Positions 1 through 5,408 of a stretch of 9,279 nucleotides of DNA are shown piece after piece (the stretch's first letter is position 1; each line of letters begins with the position of its first letter). Origin of the DNA: Minisyncoccus sp041650175 (GTDB lineage: Bacteria > Patescibacteriota > Minisyncoccia > Minisyncoccales > Minisyncoccaceae); assembly GCA_041650175.1 (NCBI GenBank), contig JBAZLS010000024.1, forward strand, positions 1 through 9,279, written 5' to 3'. A program made the position numbers and the translations under genes. The notes beneath the pieces are model-generated. The model was not told the origin of the DNA. It saw only the letters and a program-made list of their open reading frames with translations, and did not search any database.

Positions 1-178
1 TTCCGGCTAAATCCGGACAAAAAAATAGTTTTTCAATCTCAAAACCCGCTCCTAAAGCCATCAATATTTCCTGATACCCCTCAACCACAATTAACCCTTC
101 CTCTTTTCTCTCTCGCGGTTTTTGCAATTTTATTATTTCTTTTATCTTTGGATTTTGCGCGCTAGTGATTATCTCCAT
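1..178 (-). CDS. TrmH/SpoU-family RNA 2'-O-methyltransferase, N-terminal fragment
   Basis: This is the first 59 codons of a gene that continues past the left edge. Read from the ATG at 178, the protein begins MEIITSAQNPKIKEIIKLQK and then has a charged stretch followed by GLIVVEGYQEILMAL. The ITSxxNPxIKxIxKL opening and the VVEG motif near residue 33 are typical of the SpoU substrate-binding domain that precedes the knotted SPOUT methyltransferase fold in TrmH-family enzymes, which methylate ribose 2'-OH groups in rRNA or tRNA using SAM. The catalytic knot domain lies outside the window, so the RNA target (RlmB-like, TrmH-like or other) cannot be decided. The start lies one base after the stop codon of the SdpI-like gene, so the two are probably co-transcribed. 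No Shine-Dalgarno sequence is visible. Confidence 0.8.
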   Translation of the reverse strand, partial: MEIITSAQNPKIKEIIKLQKPRERKEEGLIVVEGYQEILMALGAGFEIEKLFFCPDLAG

Positions 179-179
179 A

Positions 180-854
180 TTATTTAATTGCTATATTGTT
201 TTTCTTTTCTTTCAAATAGACTAAATAAGAGTAGCCCATGGTGCCAAAAGATAAAATAATAATAGTAAAAATAAACACGGGTAAACGTGAAACTACTGGT
301 AAAAACGGCTCAATCGCCATTAAAATTCCACCAAATATAAACATTTTTCCTCCAAAACGATGAGTTTTATTCCAAACTTCTTCACTAGACAATGTCCAGG
401 GAGTTTTAATGCCAATAAACCAATTCCTTTTTATTTTACTCATATAATTCCCCATAATGACAAAAAGCAGGCCAACCATAACTGGTATTATTGTTCCAAC
501 TGGCAAATCATAACCGAGGGCAGCAAAACTTGCAACAAAATACATTACAGCCATAAATAAGATTAAAATATTTTTAAAAACATGATATGGTTTTGTAAAT
601 TGTTCATATTTTTCTTTTTTAGGATCAATAAACGGCAATAGCAAAAACATTAAATACATTCCTATAATAATCGCTGGGATTATGAAAGCTGTATTGCGTG
701 AACCCCAGCCGTCTACTTCCCCGGAAATTCCCCAATGAGTTGGAACTATATTCGGGAAATGCGAATAGAAATAAAAAGAAGATATTACTACTAACGCCAC
801 GAATAAAATCGGGAGTGTTTCTGTTTTAAAGGTTGGTTTAATTGGGTTGGACAT
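180..854 (-). CDS. SdpI-family integral membrane protein (DUF1648 plus SdpI domain)
   Basis: This is a 224-aa polytopic membrane protein. After the first helix (about residues 14-31) comes VPTHWGISGEVDGWGSR (38-53), the hallmark of the DUF1648 domain. A second block around GNYMSKIKRNWFIGIKTPWT (135-154) and EEVWNKTHRFGGK is the signature of the SdpI domain. About six membrane segments can be drawn (14-31, 56-74, 95-114, 119-136, 169-187, 190-213). In Bacillus subtilis, SdpI gives immunity to the SdpC killing peptide and relays its presence to the repressor SdpR. Here the gene sits 10 bases downstream of an ArsR-type gene, the same sdpR-sdpI pairing. No SdpC-like toxin gene is visible, so the role may be general envelope stress or immunity to foreign peptides. 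The start at 854 is the only sensible one. Confidence 0.85.
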   Translation of the reverse strand: MSNPIKPTFKTETLPILFVALVVISSFYFYSHFPNIVPTHWGISGEVDGWGSRNTAFIIPAIIIGMYLMFLLLPFIDPKKEKYEQFTKPYHVFKNILILFMAVMYFVASFAALGYDLPVGTIIPVMVGLLFVIMGNYMSKIKRNWFIGIKTPWTLSSEEVWNKTHRFGGKMFIFGGILMAIEPFLPVVSRLPVFIFTIIILSFGTMGYSYLVYLKEKKNNIAIK

Positions 855-864
855 AATTTTTAAA

Positions 865-1128
865 TTATTTTTTAAAAAATTTAATTAAATTTTTAGCAAC
901 TTCTTCAAAAACACTTAGATTTAAAGAATATATTATTTCCTGTCCATTTCTTTCTGAAATTACCAAATCTGCCTGTTTCAAGGTGTTTAAATGGTGGGAG
1001 AGAGACGGCAAAGTCATATTGAAATTTCGTCCGATTTCTCCGGCGGCCATATCCTTTTTTTTGAGCATTTCTAATATTTTCCGCCTCGTCGGGTCTGATA
1101 ATGCCTGCATTGTTTTACTTAATGTCAT
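865..1128 (-). CDS. ArsR-family winged-helix repressor, SdpR-like
   Basis: From the ATG at 1128 this encodes 87 aa. The core is QALSDPTRRKILEMLKKKDM followed by AGEIGRNFNMTLPSLSHHLNTLKQADLV, the helix-turn-helix and recognition helix of ArsR-type winged-helix regulators. The wing follows (ISERNGQEIIYSLN). No cysteine metal-binding motif (ELCVCDL type) is present, so a metal sensor is unlikely, and the downstream SdpI partner favours an SdpR-like autorepressor. The frame stays open up to 1203, but that extension only translates a hairpin repeat (PPPSPSQGEE), and its ATG would lie almost at the predicted transcription start. I therefore chose 1128, which leaves GGAG about 15 bases upstream. An ATG at 1110 (MQALSDPTRR) is also possible. 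Confidence 0.85.
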   Translation of the reverse strand: MTLSKTMQALSDPTRRKILEMLKKKDMAAGEIGRNFNMTLPSLSHHLNTLKQADLVISERNGQEIIYSLNLSVFEEVAKNLIKFFKK

Positions 1129-1144
1129 ATACTTATTTATTATC

Positions 1145-1178
1145 TCCTCTCCTTGCGAAGGAGAGGGCGGGGGTGAGG
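1145..1178. repeat. GC-rich hairpin repeat in the sdpR-like leader
   Basis: This is a perfect 9-bp stem (1146-1154 with 1158-1166, core CTCTCCTT/AAGGAGAG) closed by a GCG loop, followed by a purine-rich GGCGGGGGTGAGG tail. It is much richer in GC than its surroundings. Palindromes of the CTCTCCTTCGCAAGGAGAG kind followed by a CCCTCACCC tract recur as small dispersed intergenic repeats in many bacterial genomes (recollection, not checked here). In the minus-strand transcript it forms a leader hairpin whose 3' arm carries AGGAG just upstream of the repressor start, so it could mask the ribosome binding site. Confidence 0.6.
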
Positions 1179-1187
1179 TTAAAATAC

Positions 1188-1228
1188 TTAGATATTTAGC
1201 CAACTATCTAAATTATATCATATCTAAA
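1188..1228 (-). promoter_or_regulatory. Candidate operator: three TATCTAA copies around the sdpR-like promoter
   Basis: The heptamer TATCTAA occurs at 1205-1211 and 1221-1227, and in inverted orientation (TTAGATA) at 1188-1194. The inverted pair is separated by 10 bases. The copies bracket the -10 box and the predicted start of transcription, the usual place for autorepression by an ArsR-type protein. Assigning it to the downstream repressor is inference. Confidence 0.35.
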
Positions 1229-1239
1229 GTTTTTGTCAA
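1212..1239 (-). promoter_or_regulatory. Sigma-70-type promoter for the sdpR-sdpI-like operon
   Basis: On the minus strand TTGACA (1239-1234) is followed after 16 bases by TATAAT (1217-1212). Both hexamers are perfect consensus matches. Transcription would start near 1205, giving a leader of about 76 bases that contains the hairpin repeat. The promoter lies just after the terminator of the upstream gene. Confidence 0.8.
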
Positions 1240-1245
1240 GGGGAT

Positions 1246-1270
1246 AAAAAACCCGATATTATATACCAGG
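1246..1270 (-). terminator. Factor-independent terminator of the thioredoxin-CcdA fusion gene
   Basis: On the minus strand CCTGGTAT pairs with ATATCGGG (1270-1252) through an 8-bp stem with two G-U pairs and a 3-base loop, followed at once by six T (1251-1246). It begins 33 bases after the stop codon at 1303 and lies between that gene and the next promoter. Confidence 0.7.
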
Positions 1271-1302
1271 CTTTGTTTATCTGAAAAATTTTTACTATCG
1301 CC

Positions 1303-2505
1303 CTATCCGAACATCAGCCAGCCTGGTTTGAATATTAAAAGAATACCGATAATTAAAATTATTATCCCTCCTATCAAATTAGACCAACGGCTATATCTAG
1401 AGTTTAAAGCTTGCATGCGCAAAGTAAGCATTGCTATAACAAAGACAATCATATCATCTAACATAAAAACAAAAATGTACAAAATCAAATAAACGTAGTA
1501 TTTCCAAGAAGTTAAATTAGATAGAGATAAAACTTGCGTATAAATAGCAGGGAGCCCGGCGCTGCATAATAACTCAATTAAATTGACGGCGGCCGCCAAA
1601 ACTATAATTCCGCCTATTGCTAACCAAAAATTTTCTTTGGAAATAATTTTTTTCAACCTTTCGAACCAAGCGCGACGCTTTTCATCGCCCTCAACGATAC
1701 AAGTGCCTTTACGATTTTTAAAATACTGCCCCAGATAGTAATAACCGCTACCCATAGCAAATATGCCAATAACCAATCTGATCCAAAAAATGAACCCAAG
1801 AAATAAAAAGAAATTAAGCCAGGCCGATAAAAATAAGAAATAAACTACAGCAGAAGAAATAATAAAAGAAAAACCTAATATCCACATTTTCTTTCGATCT
1901 TTCATCCCGAGAAGAAGACTGATCAAAAACAAGAGCACCCACATCGCGCAAGGGTTAAAACCATCTAACGCCGCTATTAAAATAGTAAAAATTGGCAAAG
2001 AAAGGCCTTTAATATTTATCTCCCCAAAAAACGGGGCCACTATTTTCTCTGGAAGTTTATTTCCATCCTCACTGCCTATCTGACAATCGCTTTCGATTTT
2101 CCCATTTTCCGCGAGAATTAATGCTACTACATCATTACATTCATTAGCGGTATAATAACCGATTATTTTCTTTATTTCTTTGCCGGTTGTTTCATCACTA
2201 AAATATCCAGAAACTGACTTGTCCCCTATAATTAACAGCGGCACACCAGAAACATTTAAATTTAACTTCCGTCCCAATTCAGAAAGAATTTTTGCATTAT
2301 CTTGATTATACCAAACTTCATAATTATAAATTTTTATATTATTATCTTCTTTCTCTAGCTTTTCCAAAAATTTTTCCTCTTTAGCACAATGAGGACAGCC
2401 ATTTCCATAAAAAAAATAAAGATTTATTTTTTCTTGAGCAAAAGATGGTTTAATAAAAATAAAAAGCAATAAAATAGGAAAAATAATTTTTGATATTTTC
2501 AACAT
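1303..2505 (-). CDS. Secreted thioredoxin domain fused to a CcdA/DsbD-like transmembrane electron carrier
   Basis: This is a 400-aa protein in two parts. A signal peptide (about 1-23, cleavable after SFA) leads into an extracytoplasmic thioredoxin fold with CPHC at residues 37-40 and the cis-proline loop SGVPLL (P89). A further cysteine pair lies at C123 and C141. From about residue 165 there are roughly six membrane helices, with DGFNPCAMWVL (C186) in the first and LLCSAGLP (C314) in the fourth. The cytosolic loop at 262-290 is basic. One cysteine in each half is the arrangement by which CcdA and the DsbD beta domain move reducing equivalents from cytoplasmic thioredoxin across the membrane, here probably to the attached CPHC domain. 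CPHC is DsbA-like, so a net oxidase role cannot be excluded. The gene is preceded by a terminator-like hairpin and followed by a good terminator. Confidence 0.85.
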   Translation of the reverse strand: MLKISKIIFPILLLFIFIKPSFAQEKINLYFFYGNGCPHCAKEEKFLEKLEKEDNNIKIYNYEVWYNQDNAKILSELGRKLNLNVSGVPLLIIGDKSVSGYFSDETTGKEIKKIIGYYTANECNDVVALILAENGKIESDCQIGSEDGNKLPEKIVAPFFGEINIKGLSLPIFTILIAALDGFNPCAMWVLLFLISLLLGMKDRKKMWILGFSFIISSAVVYFLFLSAWLNFFLFLGFIFWIRLVIGIFAMGSGYYYLGQYFKNRKGTCIVEGDEKRRAWFERLKKIISKENFWLAIGGIIVLAAAVNLIELLCSAGLPAIYTQVLSLSNLTSWKYYVYLILYIFVFMLDDMIVFVIAMLTLRMQALNSRYSRWSNLIGGIIILIIGILLIFKPGWLMFG

Positions 2506-2533
2506 AAACTTTAAATTTAATCTAAATTCAAAA

Positions 2534-2569
2534 TAAAAACAAGAAATGAGAAATGACTCCTTGTTTTTA
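2534..2569 (-). terminator. Probable terminator downstream of the membrane-anchored small protein
   Basis: TAAAAACAAG (2534-2543) and CTTGTTTTTA (2560-2569) form a perfect 10-bp stem with a 16-base loop. Read on the minus strand, the 3' arm is itself T-rich and runs on into ATTTTGAATTT, starting about 17 bases after the stop at 2586. The stem is poor in GC and the loop is large, so termination may be partial, letting some transcripts continue into the thioredoxin fusion gene. Confidence 0.5.
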
Positions 2570-2585
2570 CTTCACTTTTTTATAT

Positions 2586-2990
2586 TTATTTTTGTGGATT
2601 AAGAATGGCATCTATTTCTTCTTGCGTCATTTGATTGCTTTCCACCTTTTCTCCTATACCCAAATCATTTTCAACAGTTTTTTCAGGATCTAAAATAAAA
2701 TTTACTTCATCCTGAGTATAACCCTGGCTCTTTATCTCTTCATCAGTCTTTTCATCTAATTCTGCTCTTTTCTCTTCAACTTTCTGGTCAACATAAGCAT
2801 CAAGCTTCTGCTGTTCTTCCGCCGTCAAATCTTGCTGTTGCTTCTTCTTATTAAGAATATCTTCTAATTGCTGGGCTTCTCTCGCTTTATCGCCGCCACT
2901 AAGCCTATTTTTAACATAAATTCCGGCAAAAACCAGCGCAACTATAATAACAACTGCCAATAAAATTTTTAAAGCTGTTTTTGGATACAT
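2586..2990 (-). CDS. Small membrane-anchored coiled-coil protein, function unknown
   Basis: I do not recognise this 134-aa protein. Residues 8-27 (KILLAVVIIVALVFAGIYVK) are a single membrane anchor with a very short cytoplasmic N terminus. The rest is charged, rich in Glu, Gln and Lys, and mostly helical (about 35-90), with LTAEEQQKLDAYVDQKVEEK suggesting a coiled coil. A short motif occurs twice: YTQDEVNFILDPEK (91-104) and MTQEEIDAILNPQK (121-134, the very C terminus). It has no cysteines and no catalytic signature. It has its own strong promoter and sits upstream of the secreted thioredoxin fusion. A structural or scaffolding role outside the membrane is plausible but is inference. Confidence 0.75.
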   Translation of the reverse strand: MYPKTALKILLAVVIIVALVFAGIYVKNRLSGGDKAREAQQLEDILNKKKQQQDLTAEEQQKLDAYVDQKVEEKRAELDEKTDEEIKSQGYTQDEVNFILDPEKTVENDLGIGEKVESNQMTQEEIDAILNPQK

Positions 2991-3022
2991 AAATTTAAAT
3001 AATTAAAACTAAACCTGATTTT

Positions 3023-3052
3023 ATTATACCACAAAAAATAAGCAAAAATCAA
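3023..3052 (-). promoter_or_regulatory. Sigma-70-type promoter, extended -10, for the 134-aa gene
   Basis: On the minus strand TTGATT (3052-3047) is followed after 18 bases by TATAAT (3028-3023), preceded by TGG, which gives a TGn extended -10. The predicted start near 3016 leaves a leader of about 25 bases before the ATG at 2990. Confidence 0.7.
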
Positions 3053-3082
3053 TTTAATTTATAAAATACAAAAATAGCAAAT

Positions 3083-3101
3083 TGGCGGAGAGGGAAGGAT
3101 T
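3083..3101. repeat. attL-like remnant of the tRNA-Ser 3' end
   Basis: TGGCGGAGAGGGAAGGATT matches the 3' end of the tRNA-Ser gene (9153-9171) at 18 of 19 positions, differing only at 3096 (A instead of G). In tRNA terms it is the encoded CCA, the discriminator G, the 3' acceptor strand CCTCTCC and the 3' T-arm. Beyond 3101 the match decays, with only AGGG and AAATCC-like fragments of the T loop left. Same-orientation repeats of a tRNA 3' end are the classic trace of site-specific integration. Confidence 0.6.
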
Positions 3102-3347
3102 TACCCCTACGCTTCGCTACGGGGCACAAAGTGCCTAGAGGTGAAAACTTCTCATCCCTTTTATTATTACGCGGGCACGATGTCCCGAAATTGGAACTCA
3201 AAAGGTGGCTTAAATTCAGGGATATTGATAAAAGTATACAGGAATTGAGGCGTATCTTCAAAGTTCATCCCGAATGGTTTGAGACACCAAAGTCAAAATC
3301 GGTTAAAGGTAAAAATGAGGTAGATTATTCGGTTTAGAATAATACTA
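3102..3347. other. Hairpin-rich segment without a confident gene
   Basis: Together with 2991-3082 (promoter and leader of the 134-aa gene), this is the only stretch over 300 bases without a confident gene. It holds two similar GC-rich hairpins, GGCAC-AAA-GTGCC (3122-3134) and an imperfect one around GGGCACGATGTCCC (3173-3186). A GC-rich CCCCTACG/CTACGGGG segment lies at 3104-3124. An A/T inverted repeat ATTATTC/GAATAAT (3324-3330 with 3337-3343) lies just before the stop of the 209-aa gene; it has no T tract, so it is not a clear terminator. Confidence 0.5.
3131..3337 (+). pseudogene. Possible C-terminal gene remnant next to the left repeat
   Basis: A 68-codon frame opens with GTG at 3131 inside the hairpin region. 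Its first 20 residues read through repeat-like sequence and look meaningless. From about residue 21 (LELKRWLKFRDIDKSIQELR, then IFKVHPEWFETPKSKS) the composition is that of an ordinary helical protein. I see no ribosome binding site and recognise no family. The best reading is the 3' end of a gene whose 5' part was lost when the left junction formed. It could equally be a chance frame. Confidence 0.2.
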
Positions 3348-3977
3348 CTACTGCATGACTTGATAAATTTCCCAGCCAGTAAAGTCTTTGTCTATTTCAA
3401 CTCTATGGGTTATTGATTGATCTCCGAAAGAATCCCTAAACTCTGTTACTGAGTAGGAATATCCATTTTCGTTTGAATCTAAAAGACCGACACAAAACAC
3501 CGCCTCAAAACCATGTCTTCCAAATATACTTTCTCTGATCTTATTCCTATAAAATAATCCAGCACCATCAAAAAACACAACAAGAAGTTTGCCTTTTGCA
3601 TATTCCACTCCTCTGGCAATCTTTAAGTCTATTGCGTCAATAACCCTCTGCTCTCCGGTTGGAAGTTTTTTACCCCTTGGAATGTTTAAAACAGATACAT
3701 GTTCAGTAGGAACAATTACTATTTTTTCCTTATCAACGATAAATCCATCACCTTTATCATCTTCCATAAAAGTAATGTCTCTTTTGTGCATGTGTCGAAG
3801 CACGACACAAATCAACCAATTCGCCCAAGATTCTCTTGGTCGTAGGCTGAAATTTTGCAAATCTCGGCCATTCCATAAATACGCTGGATTTTTAACTACT
3901 AACTCAAGATCTTTAAGAGCAATCTTAAAATCTTTAATTAGTTTGAGTTTTTCTAGTTGTTCTTTGGATAATTGCAT
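3348..3977 (-). CDS. Unrecognised 209-aa protein in operon with the HEPN gene
   Basis: I cannot name a family. The N terminus (1-30) is a Lys/Leu-rich amphipathic helix. A conserved-looking block PRESWANWLICVVLRHMHKRD (47-67) follows. Next comes a beta-rich core with DDKGDGFIVDKEK (73-85), IVIVPTEHVSVL (86-97), GEQRVIDAIDLKIARGVEYA (108-127) and LLVVFFDGAG (131-140), then FEAVFCVGLLDSNENGYSYS. The ordered acidic residues D74/D77, E92, E109 and D114 beside beta strands recall restriction-endonuclease-like folds, but the spacing does not give a clean PD-(D/E)xK match. The start lies 2 bases after the HEPN stop codon, and AAGG about 10 bases upstream is a weak ribosome site. The tight coupling suggests a partner of the HEPN protein (second effector, antitoxin or sensor), which is inference. 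Confidence 0.75.
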   Translation of the reverse strand: MQLSKEQLEKLKLIKDFKIALKDLELVVKNPAYLWNGRDLQNFSLRPRESWANWLICVVLRHMHKRDITFMEDDKGDGFIVDKEKIVIVPTEHVSVLNIPRGKKLPTGEQRVIDAIDLKIARGVEYAKGKLLVVFFDGAGLFYRNKIRESIFGRHGFEAVFCVGLLDSNENGYSYSVTEFRDSFGDQSITHRVEIDKDFTGWEIYQVMQ

Positions 3978-3979
3978 AA

Positions 3980-4726
3980 TTAAATCGCCTTGGGATTAAT
4001 TTGATATTTTTCTTCAATCTCTTTCAGGCGATATGGCTCAAATCTTCTTAGATGATCTACCGCAAGTTTAATATGATGTTTTACATCACTTTCGACATGT
4101 GAGTAAGTCCACGATTCACTATTCAATCGCCCTGTTATGTTGTTTAACATCTTTGATAGAACCTCAAATAAGGCCCTTATTTCTTCGCCAGTGATTAATG
4201 GTAATTTAGGCTTCTTTTTATCGTCGTGTGCCAGCCATTTATTTCGGTATGTCTCTAACTTATTGAGAGTAGTTTTATGCTTATTAAGCATTTCTTTTAT
4301 CACAATTAATTCCTTATGATCCATTCCCTTGTATTCATTAACAAGCATTTCAAGAAAAGCTCTTGGCTGACTCTGGTTGTATTCTTTAAAAGCATCAACA
4401 GTTAGTTTCTTGAGATTTCTAGCAGTAAAGTTCAAAATCTTATTGATGTGCAGGGCTTGTTTTGATGAATCAAACATTTTCGCAAGTTCTAAGAAAAAAT
4501 ATACTCTCAAAGCCTCCTCTGCCGGAGTAAAAAGTCCATTATATTTGGTCATTGTTTTTGCATTTTCTTCTGCGTCTGAATGGCCGACAATATTTGGAGC
4601 TCTAACCTCCTTTAAGGCTTCAAAAGCATAGAAAGCTGAAATTGCTCGGAAGTACCGATGGTGCATTTCCTTGGTATATTCCATTAGGGTTTTGAATTCG
4701 GACGAGCTTGGTAGTTGTTTTAACAT
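3980..4726 (-). CDS. HEPN-domain protein, AbiU2-like
   Basis: This is a 248-aa all-alpha protein. The key motif is YRNKWLAHDDK (160-170): R161, N162 and H167 fit the Rx4-6H signature of HEPN ribonucleases, with the polar residue after the arginine typical of active members. The arrangement of a long helix containing FFLELAKMFD (77-86), a helical middle and the R-N-x4-H-D motif matches my memory of the AbiU2 type of HEPN protein from abortive-infection loci. HEPN proteins of this sort usually cut RNA once activated, causing dormancy or death of infected cells. It is the first gene of a minus-strand pair with the unrecognised 209-aa protein, divergent from lexA with 77 bases between start codons. 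No clear Shine-Dalgarno sequence precedes the ATG at 4726. Confidence 0.75.
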   Translation of the reverse strand: MLKQLPSSSEFKTLMEYTKEMHHRYFRAISAFYAFEALKEVRAPNIVGHSDAEENAKTMTKYNGLFTPAEEALRVYFFLELAKMFDSSKQALHINKILNFTARNLKKLTVDAFKEYNQSQPRAFLEMLVNEYKGMDHKELIVIKEMLNKHKTTLNKLETYRNKWLAHDDKKKPKLPLITGEEIRALFEVLSKMLNNITGRLNSESWTYSHVESDVKHHIKLAVDHLRRFEPYRLKEIEEKYQINPKAI

Positions 4727-4748
4727 AGTTGGTGTGGATAAGTAGGCC

Positions 4749-4777
4749 TTGCAGACCTTCTATTTTCCTTCTATAAT
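4749..4777 (+). promoter_or_regulatory. Sigma-70-type promoter for the lexA-methyltransferase operon
   Basis: TTGCAG (4749-4754) is followed after 17 bases by TATAAT (4772-4777). Transcription would start near 4784, so the leader before lexA is only about 10-30 bases depending on the start codon used. The -10 box lies inside a perfect palindrome. Confidence 0.75.
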
Positions 4778-4782
4778 AGAAG
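4756..4782. promoter_or_regulatory. Candidate LexA operator with an extra half-site
   Basis: CTTCTAT-A-ATAGAAG (4768-4782) is a perfect 7-bp inverted repeat centred on the -10 box, so a bound dimer would block RNA polymerase. The half-site with one more base (CCTTCTAT) occurs again in direct orientation at 4756-4763, 11 bp upstream of the copy at 4767-4774, about one helical turn, inside the -35/-10 spacer. It differs from the E. coli (CTGT-N8-ACAG) and Bacillus-type (GAAC-N4-GTTC) boxes. LexA operators differ between phyla and lexA usually represses itself, so LexA is the natural ligand, but that is inference. Confidence 0.6.
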
Positions 4783-4803
4783 TATACCTCCGTGATAAAT
4801 AGT

Positions 4804-5406
4804 ATGTCAATATCTATGCTTACTAAAAAACAAAAAATGGTTCTGGATTTTGTAAAGCAATCCCAAAAAAAGAATGGCTATTCCCCTTCTTTAGTAGAGA
4901 TACAGCAAAATTTTAAATTTGCTTCCGTCTCAACGGCACATTTTCACATTAAACACTTACAAAAAAAGGGGCTACTAACTAAAGAAGAAAATCAACCAAG
5001 AACTATTTCTGCGATGAAAGAAAAATCAACCGTAGAAATTCCTTTGCTCGGCAATATCGCAGCTGGAGAACCTATTGAGGCCATAGAGATAAATGAAAAA
5101 ACAATTACAATTCCAAGAAGTGATATTAAAATGCCATTTCAACACTACGCACTACGGGTTAAGGGGGACAGCATGATTGAGGATGGAATATTTGATGGAG
5201 ATATTGTTGTGGTACGATCTCAAAATATGGCTGACAACGGACAGACTGCGGTAGCCATTATTGATGACAATCAAGCAACACTTAAAAAAATATATAAAGA
5301 AAAAAATAAAATTAGATTACAACCAGCGAATAAAAACCTGAGACCTTTTTACAGAAAACAGATTGAGATCAGGGGTGTTGTAGAAAAAATAATTAGAACA
5401 TTATAA
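4804..5406 (+). CDS. lexA: LexA repressor, self-cleaving SOS-type regulator
   Basis: This is a complete LexA. The N-terminal winged helix starts at MLTKKQKMVLDFVKQSQ and includes YSPSLVEIQQNF and the recognition helix region SVSTAHFHIKHLQKKGLL. The C-terminal S24 protease domain has the scissile Ala-Gly in GNIAAGEPIEA, the catalytic serine in VKGDSMIEDGIFDGD and the catalytic lysine in ATLKKIY. On DNA damage RecA filaments trigger self-cleavage and derepression. The frame opens at a GTG at 4792; ATGs at 4804 and 4816 are more likely, and homologues usually begin at the MLTK methionine (4816). No Shine-Dalgarno sequence decides between them. The stop is 2 bases before the methyltransferase ATG, so the two form an operon. 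Whether it is the host's own SOS regulator or an element-encoded copy cannot be told here. Confidence 0.9.
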   Translation: MSISMLTKKQKMVLDFVKQSQKKNGYSPSLVEIQQNFKFASVSTAHFHIKHLQKKGLLTKEENQPRTISAMKEKSTVEIPLLGNIAAGEPIEAIEINEKTITIPRSDIKMPFQHYALRVKGDSMIEDGIFDGDIVVVRSQNMADNGQTAVAIIDDNQATLKKIYKEKNKIRLQPANKNLRPFYRKQIEIRGVVEKIIRTL

Positions 5407-5408
5407 GT

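Noticed and set aside
2..17. Inverted repeat TCCGG/CCGGA at the left edge
   Set aside because: It lies inside the RNA methyltransferase coding sequence, has only 5-bp arms and is probably chance.
1129..1203. N-terminal extension of the ArsR-type repressor from an ATG at 1203
   Set aside because: It translates a hairpin repeat, and the ATG would lie at about +2 of the predicted transcript. Homologues begin close to the LSDPTRR motif.
983..1492. Long plus-strand open frame of 169 codons
   Set aside because: It lies antisense across the ArsR-type gene, the promoter region and the end of the thioredoxin fusion gene, and its product has no sensible domain.
3049..3261. Minus-strand open frame of 70 codons
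   Set aside because: It runs through the tRNA remnant and the GC-rich hairpins, has low-complexity content, and lies over the promoter of the 134-aa gene.
3324..3343. ATTATTC/GAATAAT hairpin as a terminator for the HEPN operon
   Set aside because: The stem is entirely weak A/T except one pair, and no T tract follows on either strand.
3589..3999. Plus-strand open frame of 136 codons
   Set aside because: It is the antisense shadow of the 209-aa gene and lacks a ribosome site.
4733..4741. Perfect DnaA-box 9-mer as a replication origin
   Set aside because: It is a single copy with no cluster, no AT-rich unwinding repeats beside it and no replication gene in the window. Chance or local regulation is more likely.
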